Source of the DNA: an uncultured Rhodospirillales bacterium
GTDB taxonomy: Bacteria > Pseudomonadota > Alphaproteobacteria > Acetobacterales > Acetobacteraceae
Direction: 5' to 3'
Assembly: GCA_903844785.1 (NCBI GenBank)
Contig: CAIMVB010000198.1
Location: 1 to 12,091, forward strand
Length of the DNA: 12,091 nucleotides
Positions 1 through 8,352 of the stretch are shown piece after piece (position 1 is the stretch's first letter; the number at the start of each line of letters is the position of its first letter). The notes under the pieces are model-generated. The model was not told where the DNA came from and did not search any database. It saw nothing but the letters and a program-made list of their open reading frames with translations. Position numbers and translations under genes: made by a program.

Positions 1-2
1 AA

Positions 3-653
3 TCCGTGCCGACAGTGGTCGCTTTCTGGAAGGGGCAGATCCTGGATCTGTTCCAGGGCGCGCTGCCGGAATCGGAAGTGAAGCGCTTCATTGAAGGCTT
101 GCTCAAGCAAGCTGGCGGGCAAATGCCAACCGCCGACCTTCTGGGCGAAGCCAAGGCTGCGCTGGAAGAAGGCGATGCCACCACGGCGCTGCAAATGTTT
201 GGCGCGCTGGCGCAGCAGGAACCGGAAAATGCGGATGCGCTGGCCGGCGTGGCGCGCTGCCTGATGACGCTGGGTGAGGAAGAACAGGCGCTTCAGGTGA
301 TTGAAAGCGTGCCGGAAAAGCTCCGCGCCCATGCCGAAATCGCTTCCATCCGCAGCGCGCTTGAATTGGCCGCTGAAGGCCGCGAAGCGCGCGCCAAGCT
401 TGCCGAATTTGAAACCCGTCTGGCGGCCGACCCCAATGATCATGCCGCGCGCATTGATCTGGCGGTGGCGCTGAATGCGATGGAAGACCGCGCCGGCGCG
501 GTGGATGCGCTGATTGAAGCCATCAAGCGCGACCGCGCCTGGAATGAAGAAGCCGCGCGCAAGCAATTGCTGAAATTCTTCGAAGCCTGGGGCTTTGGTG
601 ATCCAGCCAGTGTCGCAGGGCGGCGCAAGCTTTCTTCCGTGCTGTTCCGCTGA
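3..653 (+). CDS. cnoX: CnoX/YbbN-like thioredoxin-TPR protein, 5' end missing
   Basis: The gene enters from the left edge; the frame is open from base 3 and the GTG at 6 is an internal Val codon. The first residues (SVPTVVAF) are the cis-proline segment of a thioredoxin fold, so the CXXC-equivalent region lies outside the window. After the end of that fold (GALPESEVKRFIEGLL) comes a helical C-terminal half with repeats of TPR type, and the tail (AARKQLLKFFEAWG, then AGRRKLSSVLF) is characteristic of the YbbN/CnoX family. CnoX proteins are cytoplasmic holdases that protect clients from hypochlorous-acid oxidation and pass them to chaperonin; many members are simply annotated as thioredoxin. 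Whether this copy keeps redox cysteines cannot be seen here. The next gene starts 18 bases downstream, which suggests cotranscription. Family is secure; the exact function is inferred from family. Confidence 0.88.
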   Translation, partial: SVPTVVAFWKGQILDLFQGALPESEVKRFIEGLLKQAGGQMPTADLLGEAKAALEEGDATTALQMFGALAQQEPENADALAGVARCLMTLGEEEQALQVIESVPEKLRAHAEIASIRSALELAAEGREARAKLAEFETRLAADPNDHAARIDLAVALNAMEDRAGAVDALIEAIKRDRAWNEEAARKQLLKFFEAWGFGDPASVAGRRKLSSVLFR

Positions 654-671
654 GCGCGACAGCCCCGCACC

Positions 672-1334
672 ATGCCCCCTTTTGATGTGCGGCAAGCGGA
701 TTTGCCGGAAGAAATAGCGGTCTTCCCCCTGCCAGGGGCCTTGCTGCTGCCGCGCGGGCGCCTGCCGCTGAATATTTTTGAGCCGCGCTATTTGGCCATG
801 ACGCTGGACGCGCTGGGCCAGGGCCGGCTTTTCGGCATGGTGCAACCCGATGCGCGCGCGAAGGCAGCCACGGCAGGGTCAGGGCTTTATCGCATTGGCT
901 GCCTTGGCCGGCTTTCATCCTTCAGCGAAACCGATGATGGCCGCCTGCTGATTACGCTGATTGGCGTGACGCGGTTCAAGATCGTCGAAGAATTACCGCT
1001 TGCAACAGGCGGTTATCGCCGCGTGCGCGCCGATTATTCGGATTTCGTCACCGATTTGCTGGCGGCCGAACCGCCGCCGCTTGATCGCACAGCGCTGCTT
1101 GGCGCGCTGCGTCCCTATTTCCAGGCGCGCGGGATTGAAGCGAATTGGGATGCGGTGGAACAAACGCCCGATGCGCTGCTGGTCACCATGCTCGCCATGG
1201 TGTGCCCCTTTGATCCGCCGGAAAAACAGGCGCTACTGGAAGCCGCTGAAGGGCCACAACGGGCCGAAATGCTGGTGGCGCTGCTACGCATGGGGACGGC
1301 AGCCAATGTGCCAAATCCCGGCAGCCTAAGTTGA
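672..1334 (+). CDS. LON substrate-binding domain protein (no ATPase or protease domain)
   Basis: The product is 220 residues. Its N-terminus (about residues 15-43, [23 protein letters not shown]) is the hallmark beginning of the LON N-terminal (substrate-binding) domain, followed by the GRLFGMVQP and GCLGRL strands and the [12 protein letters not shown] core. The remainder is the helical part of the same domain. Nothing resembling the AAA+ module or the Ser-Lys protease domain follows, so this is one of the stand-alone LON-domain proteins common in proteobacteria, often annotated as peptidase S16. Their biochemical role is not settled; peptide binding or an adaptor role is inferred from the parent protease. 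The ATG at 672 begins directly at the family N-terminus but has no obvious Shine-Dalgarno. The gene sits 18 bases after the CnoX-like gene and 16 bases before the Trm112 gene. Confidence 0.9.
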   Translation: MPPFDVRQADLPEEIAVFPLPGALLLPRGRLPLNIFEPRYLAMTLDALGQGRLFGMVQPDARAKAATAGSGLYRIGCLGRLSSFSETDDGRLLITLIGVTRFKIVEELPLATGGYRRVRADYSDFVTDLLAAEPPPLDRTALLGALRPYFQARGIEANWDAVEQTPDALLVTMLAMVCPFDPPEKQALLEAAEGPQRAEMLVALLRMGTAANVPNPGSLS

Positions 1335-1350
1335 GGAAGGGAAGACCCAT

Positions 1351-1548
1351 ATGACTGAACCGCAACCAACGGGCGGCGCGCTGGACCCGAAGCTACTTGA
1401 AATCCTGGTCTGCCCCGTAACCAAAAAGCCGCTGCGCTATGATCGCGACAAGGGCGAATTGATCAGCGATGCGGCGGGCCTCGCGTTTCCCGTGCGTGAT
1501 GGCATCCCGATCATGCTGCCCGATGAGGCGCGCAAACTGGACGCATGA
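1351..1548 (+). CDS. Trm112 family protein (UPF0434/YcaR type)
   Basis: This 65-residue protein carries the family pattern: [10 protein letters not shown] at about residues 15-24, then a short spacer and [18 protein letters not shown] at 44-61. A purine-rich GAGGAAGGGA ribosome binding site lies shortly before the ATG. Trm112-type proteins are small zinc-ribbon-like partners; in eukaryotes and archaea they activate methyltransferases, while bacterial single-domain members such as YcaR are poorly characterised. Only one cysteine (Cys21) remains: the CPVC half of the canonical zinc ribbon reads CPVT and the later cysteines are absent, so metal binding is doubtful. The stop overlaps the start of the DUF971 gene by four bases (ATGA), which implies translational coupling. 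Assignment to the family is firm; function is not known. Confidence 0.9.
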   Translation: MTEPQPTGGALDPKLLEILVCPVTKKPLRYDRDKGELISDAAGLAFPVRDGIPIMLPDEARKLDA

Positions 1549-1919
1549 GCGCCCCCACCGAAATCCGCCTGCGCAAGGCGGAGAAAATCCTTGATGTTGC
1601 CTTCGCTGATGGCGCGCGTTTTGCGCTGCCGGCTGAATATCTGCGCGTGGAAAGCCCAAGTGCCGAAGTGCAGGGGCACGGGCCGGGGCAGAAAGTCATT
1701 GTCGCGGGGCGGTGCCATGTTGGCATTATCGGCCTTGAACCCGTTGGGCATTACGCGCTGCGCATCAGCTTTGATGATTTGCATGATACGGGGATTTACA
1801 CCTGGGAATATCTGCGCCGTTTAGGTGAGGAACAGGAAAGCCGCTGGGCGGAATACCTCGCCGCCCTGGCTACGCGGGGCTTAAGCCGGGAACCGGCAAG
1901 GCGCGCTGGCGGGGGTTGA
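1545..1919 (+). CDS. DUF971 / gamma-butyrobetaine-hydroxylase-like N-terminal domain protein
   Basis: The 124-residue product matches the DUF971 (GBBH-like N) family along most of its length: a first beta pair ([18 protein letters not shown]), the diagnostic block [19 protein letters not shown] at about 28-46, then [19 protein letters not shown] at about 67-85 and TWEYLRRLG. In the full enzyme gamma-butyrobetaine hydroxylase this domain precedes a 2-oxoglutarate oxygenase domain. Here it stands alone, as in many bacteria, and an iron-sulfur-related or metal-handling role has been suggested only by context. The start overlaps the Trm112 stop by four bases. The last 15 or so residues ([14 protein letters not shown]) are low in complexity and outside the conserved domain. 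Confidence 0.88.
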   Translation: MSAPTEIRLRKAEKILDVAFADGARFALPAEYLRVESPSAEVQGHGPGQKVIVAGRCHVGIIGLEPVGHYALRISFDDLHDTGIYTWEYLRRLGEEQESRWAEYLAALATRGLSREPARRAGGG

Positions 1920-1970
1920 TCTTCGTCATATTCTTTGGCGGCGCGCTGGCTTAGTTTCTTCCCCGTTGAC

Positions 1971-1976
1971 GGAAGG
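1971..1976 (+). promoter_or_regulatory. Shine-Dalgarno deciding the cytochrome b561 start
   Basis: GGAAGG lies eight bases before GTG 1985. A TTG at 1979, two codons earlier in the same frame, would leave almost no spacing, so GTG is the preferred start. Confidence 0.5.
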
Positions 1977-1984
1977 AATTGATC

Positions 1985-2521
1985 GTGGACCGCACCCGCT
2001 ATAACCGCTTGGCCATCCTGTTCCATTGGCTGATGGCGGCGCTGATTTTCTATGCCGCGGCGGCGATCCTGATTGCCGATGATCTGCCGCGCGGCGCCTT
2101 TCGAGACTTGATCAAAACCACGCATAACAGCGTGGGCGCGATTGTGTTGTTGCTTTTATTGCTGCGCCTTGCCTGGCGCCTGGTCAGCACCACGCCGCCA
2201 ATGCCTGATGGCATGACCGCATTTCAACAACGCCTGGCACGGCTTGCGCATCTGGGGCTTTACGGGCTGATGGCGGCCGTACCGCTCCTGGGCCTTGCGG
2301 CCCATTTCCTGCGCGGGCGCGGCTTGGAATTTGGCTTCTTCAGCATTGCCTCACCACTCGCGGCCAATCGCGCCCTGTCGCGTGGCATCAAGGAAGTGCA
2401 TGAATTGGCGGCCTATGCGCTGCTCGGGCTTGTGGCCTTTCACATCGCGGCCGCGCTTTGGCACCAATTCATCAAGCGTGATGGGCTGATGGGGCGGATG
2501 AGTTTGCGCGCCAGCCCTTGA
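1985..2521 (+). CDS. cytochrome b561 family protein (di-haem, four-helix membrane protein)
   Basis: Starting from GTG 1985 the product has 178 residues and opens with RYNRLAILFHWLMA, the standard beginning of bacterial cytochrome b561. Four hydrophobic helices can be seen: about 9-31, 48-66, 86-107 and 137-158. Candidate haem-ligating histidines are His14 (FHW), His47 (TTHNSVG), His139 (KEVHELAAY) and His153 (AFHIAAALWH), the spacing expected of the CybB/YodB group. These inner-membrane proteins carry two b haems and move electrons between quinone and acceptors such as superoxide. The gene ends with the typical HQFIKRDGLMGRM segment. It lies about 65 bases behind DUF971, so it may belong to the upstream transcript or have its own promoter. 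The converging kdsA gene ends 21 bases beyond. Confidence 0.9.
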   Translation: MDRTRYNRLAILFHWLMAALIFYAAAAILIADDLPRGAFRDLIKTTHNSVGAIVLLLLLLRLAWRLVSTTPPMPDGMTAFQQRLARLAHLGLYGLMAAVPLLGLAAHFLRGRGLEFGFFSIASPLAANRALSRGIKEVHELAAYALLGLVAFHIAAALWHQFIKRDGLMGRMSLRASP

Positions 2522-2542
2522 ACCGCGCAGCCGCAAGTCACC

Positions 2543-5545
<3,003 letters not shown>

Positions 5546-5573
5546 AGCCCTGTCTTAATTCAAGAAAAGTCTG

Positions 5574-5584
5574 ATTTTATTGAC
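5574..5584 (+). repeat. copy 2 of the 11-base direct repeat ATTTTATTGAC
   Basis: Identical to 5079-5089 and placed 29 bases after the stop of the orphan gene. No plus-strand gene follows, so this copy is hard to explain as a promoter element for that direction. The rest of 5546-5657 holds no gene that I can support. Confidence 0.5.
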
Positions 5585-5657
5585 GGAAACGCTGGGCGAC
5601 TATGCGGATTCGCCCGCGCCTCACCAATAGCGGGATCGTTCCCAGCCTGAAGCGATC

Positions 5658-5795
5658 TCAGGCCCCGGCCCGCACGGCCGGCGCCCGCAATTCCTGCAAC
5701 AGTGCCCATACCCGATGCGCATCCATCCGCACTTCGGGGTCATTCAGAAGGCGGTCTAGTTCCGCCATTTTCCGGGCGATTTCGGCTTCCGACAT
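5658..5795 (-). CDS. 45-residue mini-protein with release-factor (PCRF)-like segment
   Basis: Read on the minus strand from ATG 5795 to TGA 5658, this encodes an acidic helical protein: MSEAEIARKMAELDRLLNDP, then EVRMDAHRVWALLQELRAPA and a short VRAGA tail. A GGAG ribosome binding site lies seven bases before the ATG, with codon use like neighbouring genes. The segment LDRLLNDPEV resembles the coiled beginning of the PCRF domain of peptide chain release factors, where an ELxxLLSDPEV-type pattern is common, but there is no GGQ domain and too little protein for a release factor. Function is unknown; a small helical partner protein is possible. It is 81 bases beyond the putative terminator of the lyase operon and in the same orientation, so it may have its own promoter or depend on read-through. 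Confidence 0.6.
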   Translation of the reverse strand: MSEAEIARKMAELDRLLNDPEVRMDAHRVWALLQELRAPAVRAGA

Positions 5796-5802
5796 CAGCC
5801 TG

Positions 5803-5806
5803 CTCC
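5803..5806 (-). promoter_or_regulatory. Shine-Dalgarno of the 45-residue mini-ORF
   Basis: The minus strand reads GGAG here with seven bases to ATG 5795. Immediately upstream, 5814-5828 forms a small perfect hairpin (CCGGC, five-base loop, GCCGG), so the leader of the mini-ORF is structured. Confidence 0.5.
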
Positions 5807-5858
5807 AGCATCCCCGGCCCTATGCCGGAGCTTCGGAAATCACATAAGAAAACGTCGG

Positions 5859-5900
5859 AAAAAAGGACAAATTCCGGCCGCGCCGTGATTTGGCGCGGCC
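5859..5900 (-). terminator. putative intrinsic terminator of the CoA-transferase/lyase operon
   Basis: GGCCGCGCC (5876-5884) and GGCGCGGCC (5892-5900) form a perfect nine-base-pair, all-GC stem with a seven-base loop. On the minus strand the stem is followed after eleven bases by six U residues (5864-5859), with a shorter U-run between. It lies 18 bases beyond the lyase stop, where a terminator is expected. The gap between stem and main U-tract is longer than ideal. There is no T-run on the plus strand, so it would act only leftward. Confidence 0.65.
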
Positions 5901-5918
5901 AGTAGCAGGGCCAATGCT

Positions 5919-6821
5919 TCAGGCGGCAAGCCGCGCCGCGCGCACGCCACGCATTCGCCCGCCGGGGATGGCGCCCTTGATGCCGGCGGCCATATCGGCG
6001 GCTACCAGCAGGCTGTTCCACGCTACGCCGGTTTCCACCCCCATGCGGCGGAACATCCACACCACGTCTTCCGTCGCCACATTACCCGTGGCGCCGGGCG
6101 CGAAGGGGCAGCCGCCAATGCCGCCTGCGGCGCTATCAATCACCCGGCAGCCCGCTTCATAGGCCGCGGCCACATTGGCCACCCCCATGCCGTAAGTGTC
6201 ATGGCCATGGAAGGCAAAGCGATGCCCCCAAGCGGCATGGGCTTTCTCGAACACGCGGCGCACCTGATCGGGGCTCGCATTGCCTGTGGTATCCGCCAGG
6301 GCGATTTCCATATCAGGGTTCAGCGCCACAATGCGTTCCACCCAATCCAGCGCTTCCGCATCTTCCACCACGCCATCAAAGGGGCAATGGAACACGCAGG
6401 AAAGGTTGAAGCGGATCAGCGTGCCCTTGGGCGTATCGCGCACCAGCGATGCCAATTCAGCGAAGCTTTCTTCCCGCGTGCGATTCAGATTGGCCTTGTT
6501 GTGGCCGGCGGTGGCCGACATGAAAAAGCCAAGCCGTTCCGCGCCACCGGCAATCGCCGCTTCAAACCCGCGCCGGTTCGGCACCAGCACGGTGCTTTCA
6601 AGACCAGGCAGGGTTTTCGTGAAAGCCAGCACCGCCGCCGTATCCGCCATTTGCGGAATGGCCTTGGGCGAGACGAAGGAACCGACCTCCATCCGCCTGA
6701 GGCCCGCATCATACAGCGCCTGGATGAGCGCGATTTTCACCTCGGTCGGCACGAAATCGCCGGTGATGGATTGAATCCCGTCGCGCGGGGAGACTTCGCT
6801 GATGGTCACCTTGCCGGTCAT
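5919..6821 (-). CDS. hydroxymethylglutaryl-CoA lyase family protein
   Basis: The HMG-CoA lyase reaction splits (S)-3-hydroxy-3-methylglutaryl-CoA to acetyl-CoA and acetoacetate, the last step of leucine breakdown. The 300-residue product is a complete HMGL-like TIM barrel. Arg13-Asp14 in SPRDGIQ, His205 and His207 in FHGHDTYG, Cys238 in GGIGGCPFAPGATGNVATED, and Asn247 all match human HMGCL Arg41, Asp42, His233, His235, Cys266 and Asn275 at a constant offset of 28, so catalysis and metal binding look intact. Related acyl-CoA lyases with other 3-hydroxy-acyl substrates share these motifs, so substrate is not certain. An AAGGAG site (6835-6830) precedes the ATG by eight bases and the start overlaps the CoA-transferase stop by four bases. 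No methylcrotonyl-CoA carboxylase genes of leucine breakdown are adjacent. Confidence 0.92.
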   Translation of the reverse strand: MTGKVTISEVSPRDGIQSITGDFVPTEVKIALIQALYDAGLRRMEVGSFVSPKAIPQMADTAAVLAFTKTLPGLESTVLVPNRRGFEAAIAGGAERLGFFMSATAGHNKANLNRTREESFAELASLVRDTPKGTLIRFNLSCVFHCPFDGVVEDAEALDWVERIVALNPDMEIALADTTGNASPDQVRRVFEKAHAAWGHRFAFHGHDTYGMGVANVAAAYEAGCRVIDSAAGGIGGCPFAPGATGNVATEDVVWMFRRMGVETGVAWNSLLVAADMAAGIKGAIPGGRMRGVRAARLAA

Positions 6822-8023
6822 GCCTGCTTCTCCTTAACTTCGGCCAGAAGTTCCTTGAATACATGGTCATTATGCGCCCCCGCCGCCGGGCCTGGCCAGC
6901 GCACAACATCCTGCGGCGTCACGCCATCAAACCGAAAGGGTGCGGCGGGGTGCAGCACCTGGCCCAACAAAGGGTCCGCCACTTCCATCACCCAGCCGCG
7001 TTCGCGGAAATGAGGGTCATTGGCGCAATCGGCCATGTCGTAAAGGCGCGAACAGGGCACTTCGGCCGCTTCCAGAATGGCCTCGGCCTCGGCAGCGGGC
7101 TTGGTGCGGGTCCAGGCGGCGATGGCGGCGTCAAGCTCCGCCACATTGTCGCAGCGCAGCCCATTGGTGGCGAAGCGCGGCGCATCCGCCAATTCTGGTC
7201 GGCCAATCGCGGCCATCAGGCGGCGGAAGATCAAATCCGAATTGCCGGCAACGCAAAGCCATTTGCCATCGGCGCAGGGGTAGGTGTTGGTCGGCGCCGC
7301 GGTTTTGATGGCCGCGCCCTGCGGCTGCCGCACCCAGCCGAAAAGCCCATATTCCGGCAGCATCCCTTCCATGAGGGAGAATACGCTACTGACCAAATCC
7401 ACATCCACCACGCGGCCCTTGGCATTGGGGTCGCCCTTCACCGCCCAGCAGGCGGAAACCACGGCGAGCGCGCAGTAAATCCCGGCCAGATCATCGCTGA
7501 TGGAAACTCCGCAACGCGGCGGCGGTAGCCCTTGTTCACCCGGATGGCCCGTCAGGTGCCGAAGGCCGCCCATGGCTTCGCCAATCGCGCCAAAAGCGGG
7601 CTTGTCCTTATAGGGACCATCCTGCCCATAGCCGGAGATTCGCCCGATCACGAGGCGCGGGTTTTCCCCATGCAGCACATCTGGCCCAAGCCCCACGCGT
7701 TCCAGATAGCCCGCGCGGAAATTTTCAATCAGCCCATCGGCGCGGCGGAGCAGCGCGATCAGCTTCGCGCGATCATCCGGCTTTTTCAGGTCAAGCGTGA
7801 CGCTGAGCTTGTTGCGCCCATGCACGCTGAACCAGACAGCATTGCCATTGATATTGCTGCCCCAACCGCGCACCGGGTCCCCGCCTGGCGGTTCGACCTT
7901 GATAACCTCCGCACCAAGGTCCGCGAGCAAGCGCGTGGCGAAAGGGGCGGCGATGTAATGGCCAAGCTCCACGAGCTTCAGGCCAGAAAGCGGCAAGCGG
8001 GGGGCGGATGGGGGCGCGGACAT
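6818..8023 (-). CDS. class III CoA-transferase (CaiB/BaiF family)
   Basis: Family III CoA-transferases move CoA between carboxylic acids through an aspartyl-CoA thioester. From ATG 8023 the product has 401 residues, the normal length. It opens with LPLSGLKLVELGHYIAAPFA and LLADLGAEVIKVEPPGGDPVR, the family's Rossmann-like start. GRISGYGQDGPY and the segment RCGVSISDDLAGIYCAL follow; Asp177, or less likely Asp178, is the probable catalytic nucleophile. The acceptor and donor acids cannot be read from sequence, but the partner HMG-CoA-lyase-like gene downstream suggests a 3-hydroxy-dicarboxylate or glutarate-type acid. Human SUGCT is a family precedent that uses glutarate and hydroxymethylglutarate. 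The frame is open to 8095, but the extra residues are unlike the family and overlap a palindrome. No strong ribosome binding site is visible. Confidence 0.92.
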   Translation of the reverse strand: MSAPPSAPRLPLSGLKLVELGHYIAAPFATRLLADLGAEVIKVEPPGGDPVRGWGSNINGNAVWFSVHGRNKLSVTLDLKKPDDRAKLIALLRRADGLIENFRAGYLERVGLGPDVLHGENPRLVIGRISGYGQDGPYKDKPAFGAIGEAMGGLRHLTGHPGEQGLPPPRCGVSISDDLAGIYCALAVVSACWAVKGDPNAKGRVVDVDLVSSVFSLMEGMLPEYGLFGWVRQPQGAAIKTAAPTNTYPCADGKWLCVAGNSDLIFRRLMAAIGRPELADAPRFATNGLRCDNVAELDAAIAAWTRTKPAAEAEAILEAAEVPCSRLYDMADCANDPHFRERGWVMEVADPLLGQVLHPAAPFRFDGVTPQDVVRWPGPAAGAHNDHVFKELLAEVKEKQA

Positions 8024-8038
8024 GGAACGGGTGTTAGA

Positions 8039-8082
8039 GCATTTTTGTGCCAAGCGGAAACGCCCGCTGGCTTGGAAAATGC
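8039..8082. repeat. intergenic imperfect palindrome, REP-like
   Basis: GCATTTT (8039-8045) pairs with AAAATGC (8076-8082), and inside it CCAAGC (8050-8055) pairs with GCTTGG (8070-8075), leaving a four-base bulge on the left arm and a 14-base loop in which GCGG and CCGC can pair further. The element lies 15 bases before the CoA-transferase start, between two divergent operons. Its two-part stem resembles extragenic palindromic elements scattered through alphaproteobacterial genomes, but only one copy is in this window. It could alternatively be a leader structure or operator. The remainder of 8083-8160 contains a five-base-pair hairpin (8112-8125, TTTT loop) and no clear promoter. Confidence 0.5.
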
Positions 8083-8160
8083 GCCGAACCCGCATTCAGG
8101 GTTCCAGAAAGGCCGCTTTTGCGGCACGCTGTCTCCCACAGCATGGGGGCGACCATCTCA

Positions 8161-8352
8161 ATGACCGAAGAAGAAATCCTGGCCCGGGCGGCGGGTATTA
8201 CCACCGGGCTCAAGACCCACCCGAAGGAAGTGGCGGAAGCCATTGCCGCGTCGCGCCGCATGGCGGGTGCCTTCACGCGCGTTGCCAATGAAACCGCCGA
8301 ACCCATGCCGGCCTATGCCGCACCAGTCTCGGCCAAGGGGTCACGCGCATGA
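8161..8352 (+). CDS. AtzG-like small amidase subunit (DUF4089 type)
   Basis: This 63-residue acidic helical protein begins MTEEEILARAAGI and ends in an ETAEPMPAYAAP segment, resembling the short AtzG/DUF4089 proteins that accompany amidases and have a C-terminal AEP..(V)F-type tail. In the cyanuric-acid pathway AtzG binds and stabilises the amidase AtzE; the arrangement parallels GatC with GatA. The same frame is open back to 8047, but family resemblance starts at 8161, and the upstream codons overlap the palindrome. Its stop overlaps the amidase ATG by four bases, which is the strongest support for a subunit role. The sequence match is weak (short protein), so identity rests partly on context. 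Confidence 0.7.
   Translation: MTEEEILARAAGITTGLKTHPKEVAEAIAASRRMAGAFTRVANETAEPMPAYAAPVSAKGSRA

Noticed and set aside
5590..5620. Six-base-pair inverted repeat (GGGCGA / TCGCCC) after the orphan gene
   Set aside because: Short stem with no T-run on either strand; too weak to call a terminator.
5602..5847. Plus-strand 81-residue ORF
   Set aside because: It is antisense to the 45-residue mini-ORF, Arg/Ser-rich with no recognisable domain, and has no ribosome binding site; the minus-strand ORF is more protein-like.
6201..7013. Long plus-strand ORF of 270 residues antisense to the lyase and transferase
   Set aside because: His/Arg-rich composition with no motif; a typical mirror ORF of GC-rich coding DNA.
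8024..8095. Upstream extension of the CoA-transferase
   Set aside because: The extra 24 residues overlap the intergenic palindrome and precede the family N-terminus; ATG 8023 fits.
8047..8160. Longer form of the AtzG-like protein
   Set aside because: Family-like sequence starts at 8161; the upstream codons lie in the palindrome and hairpin region.
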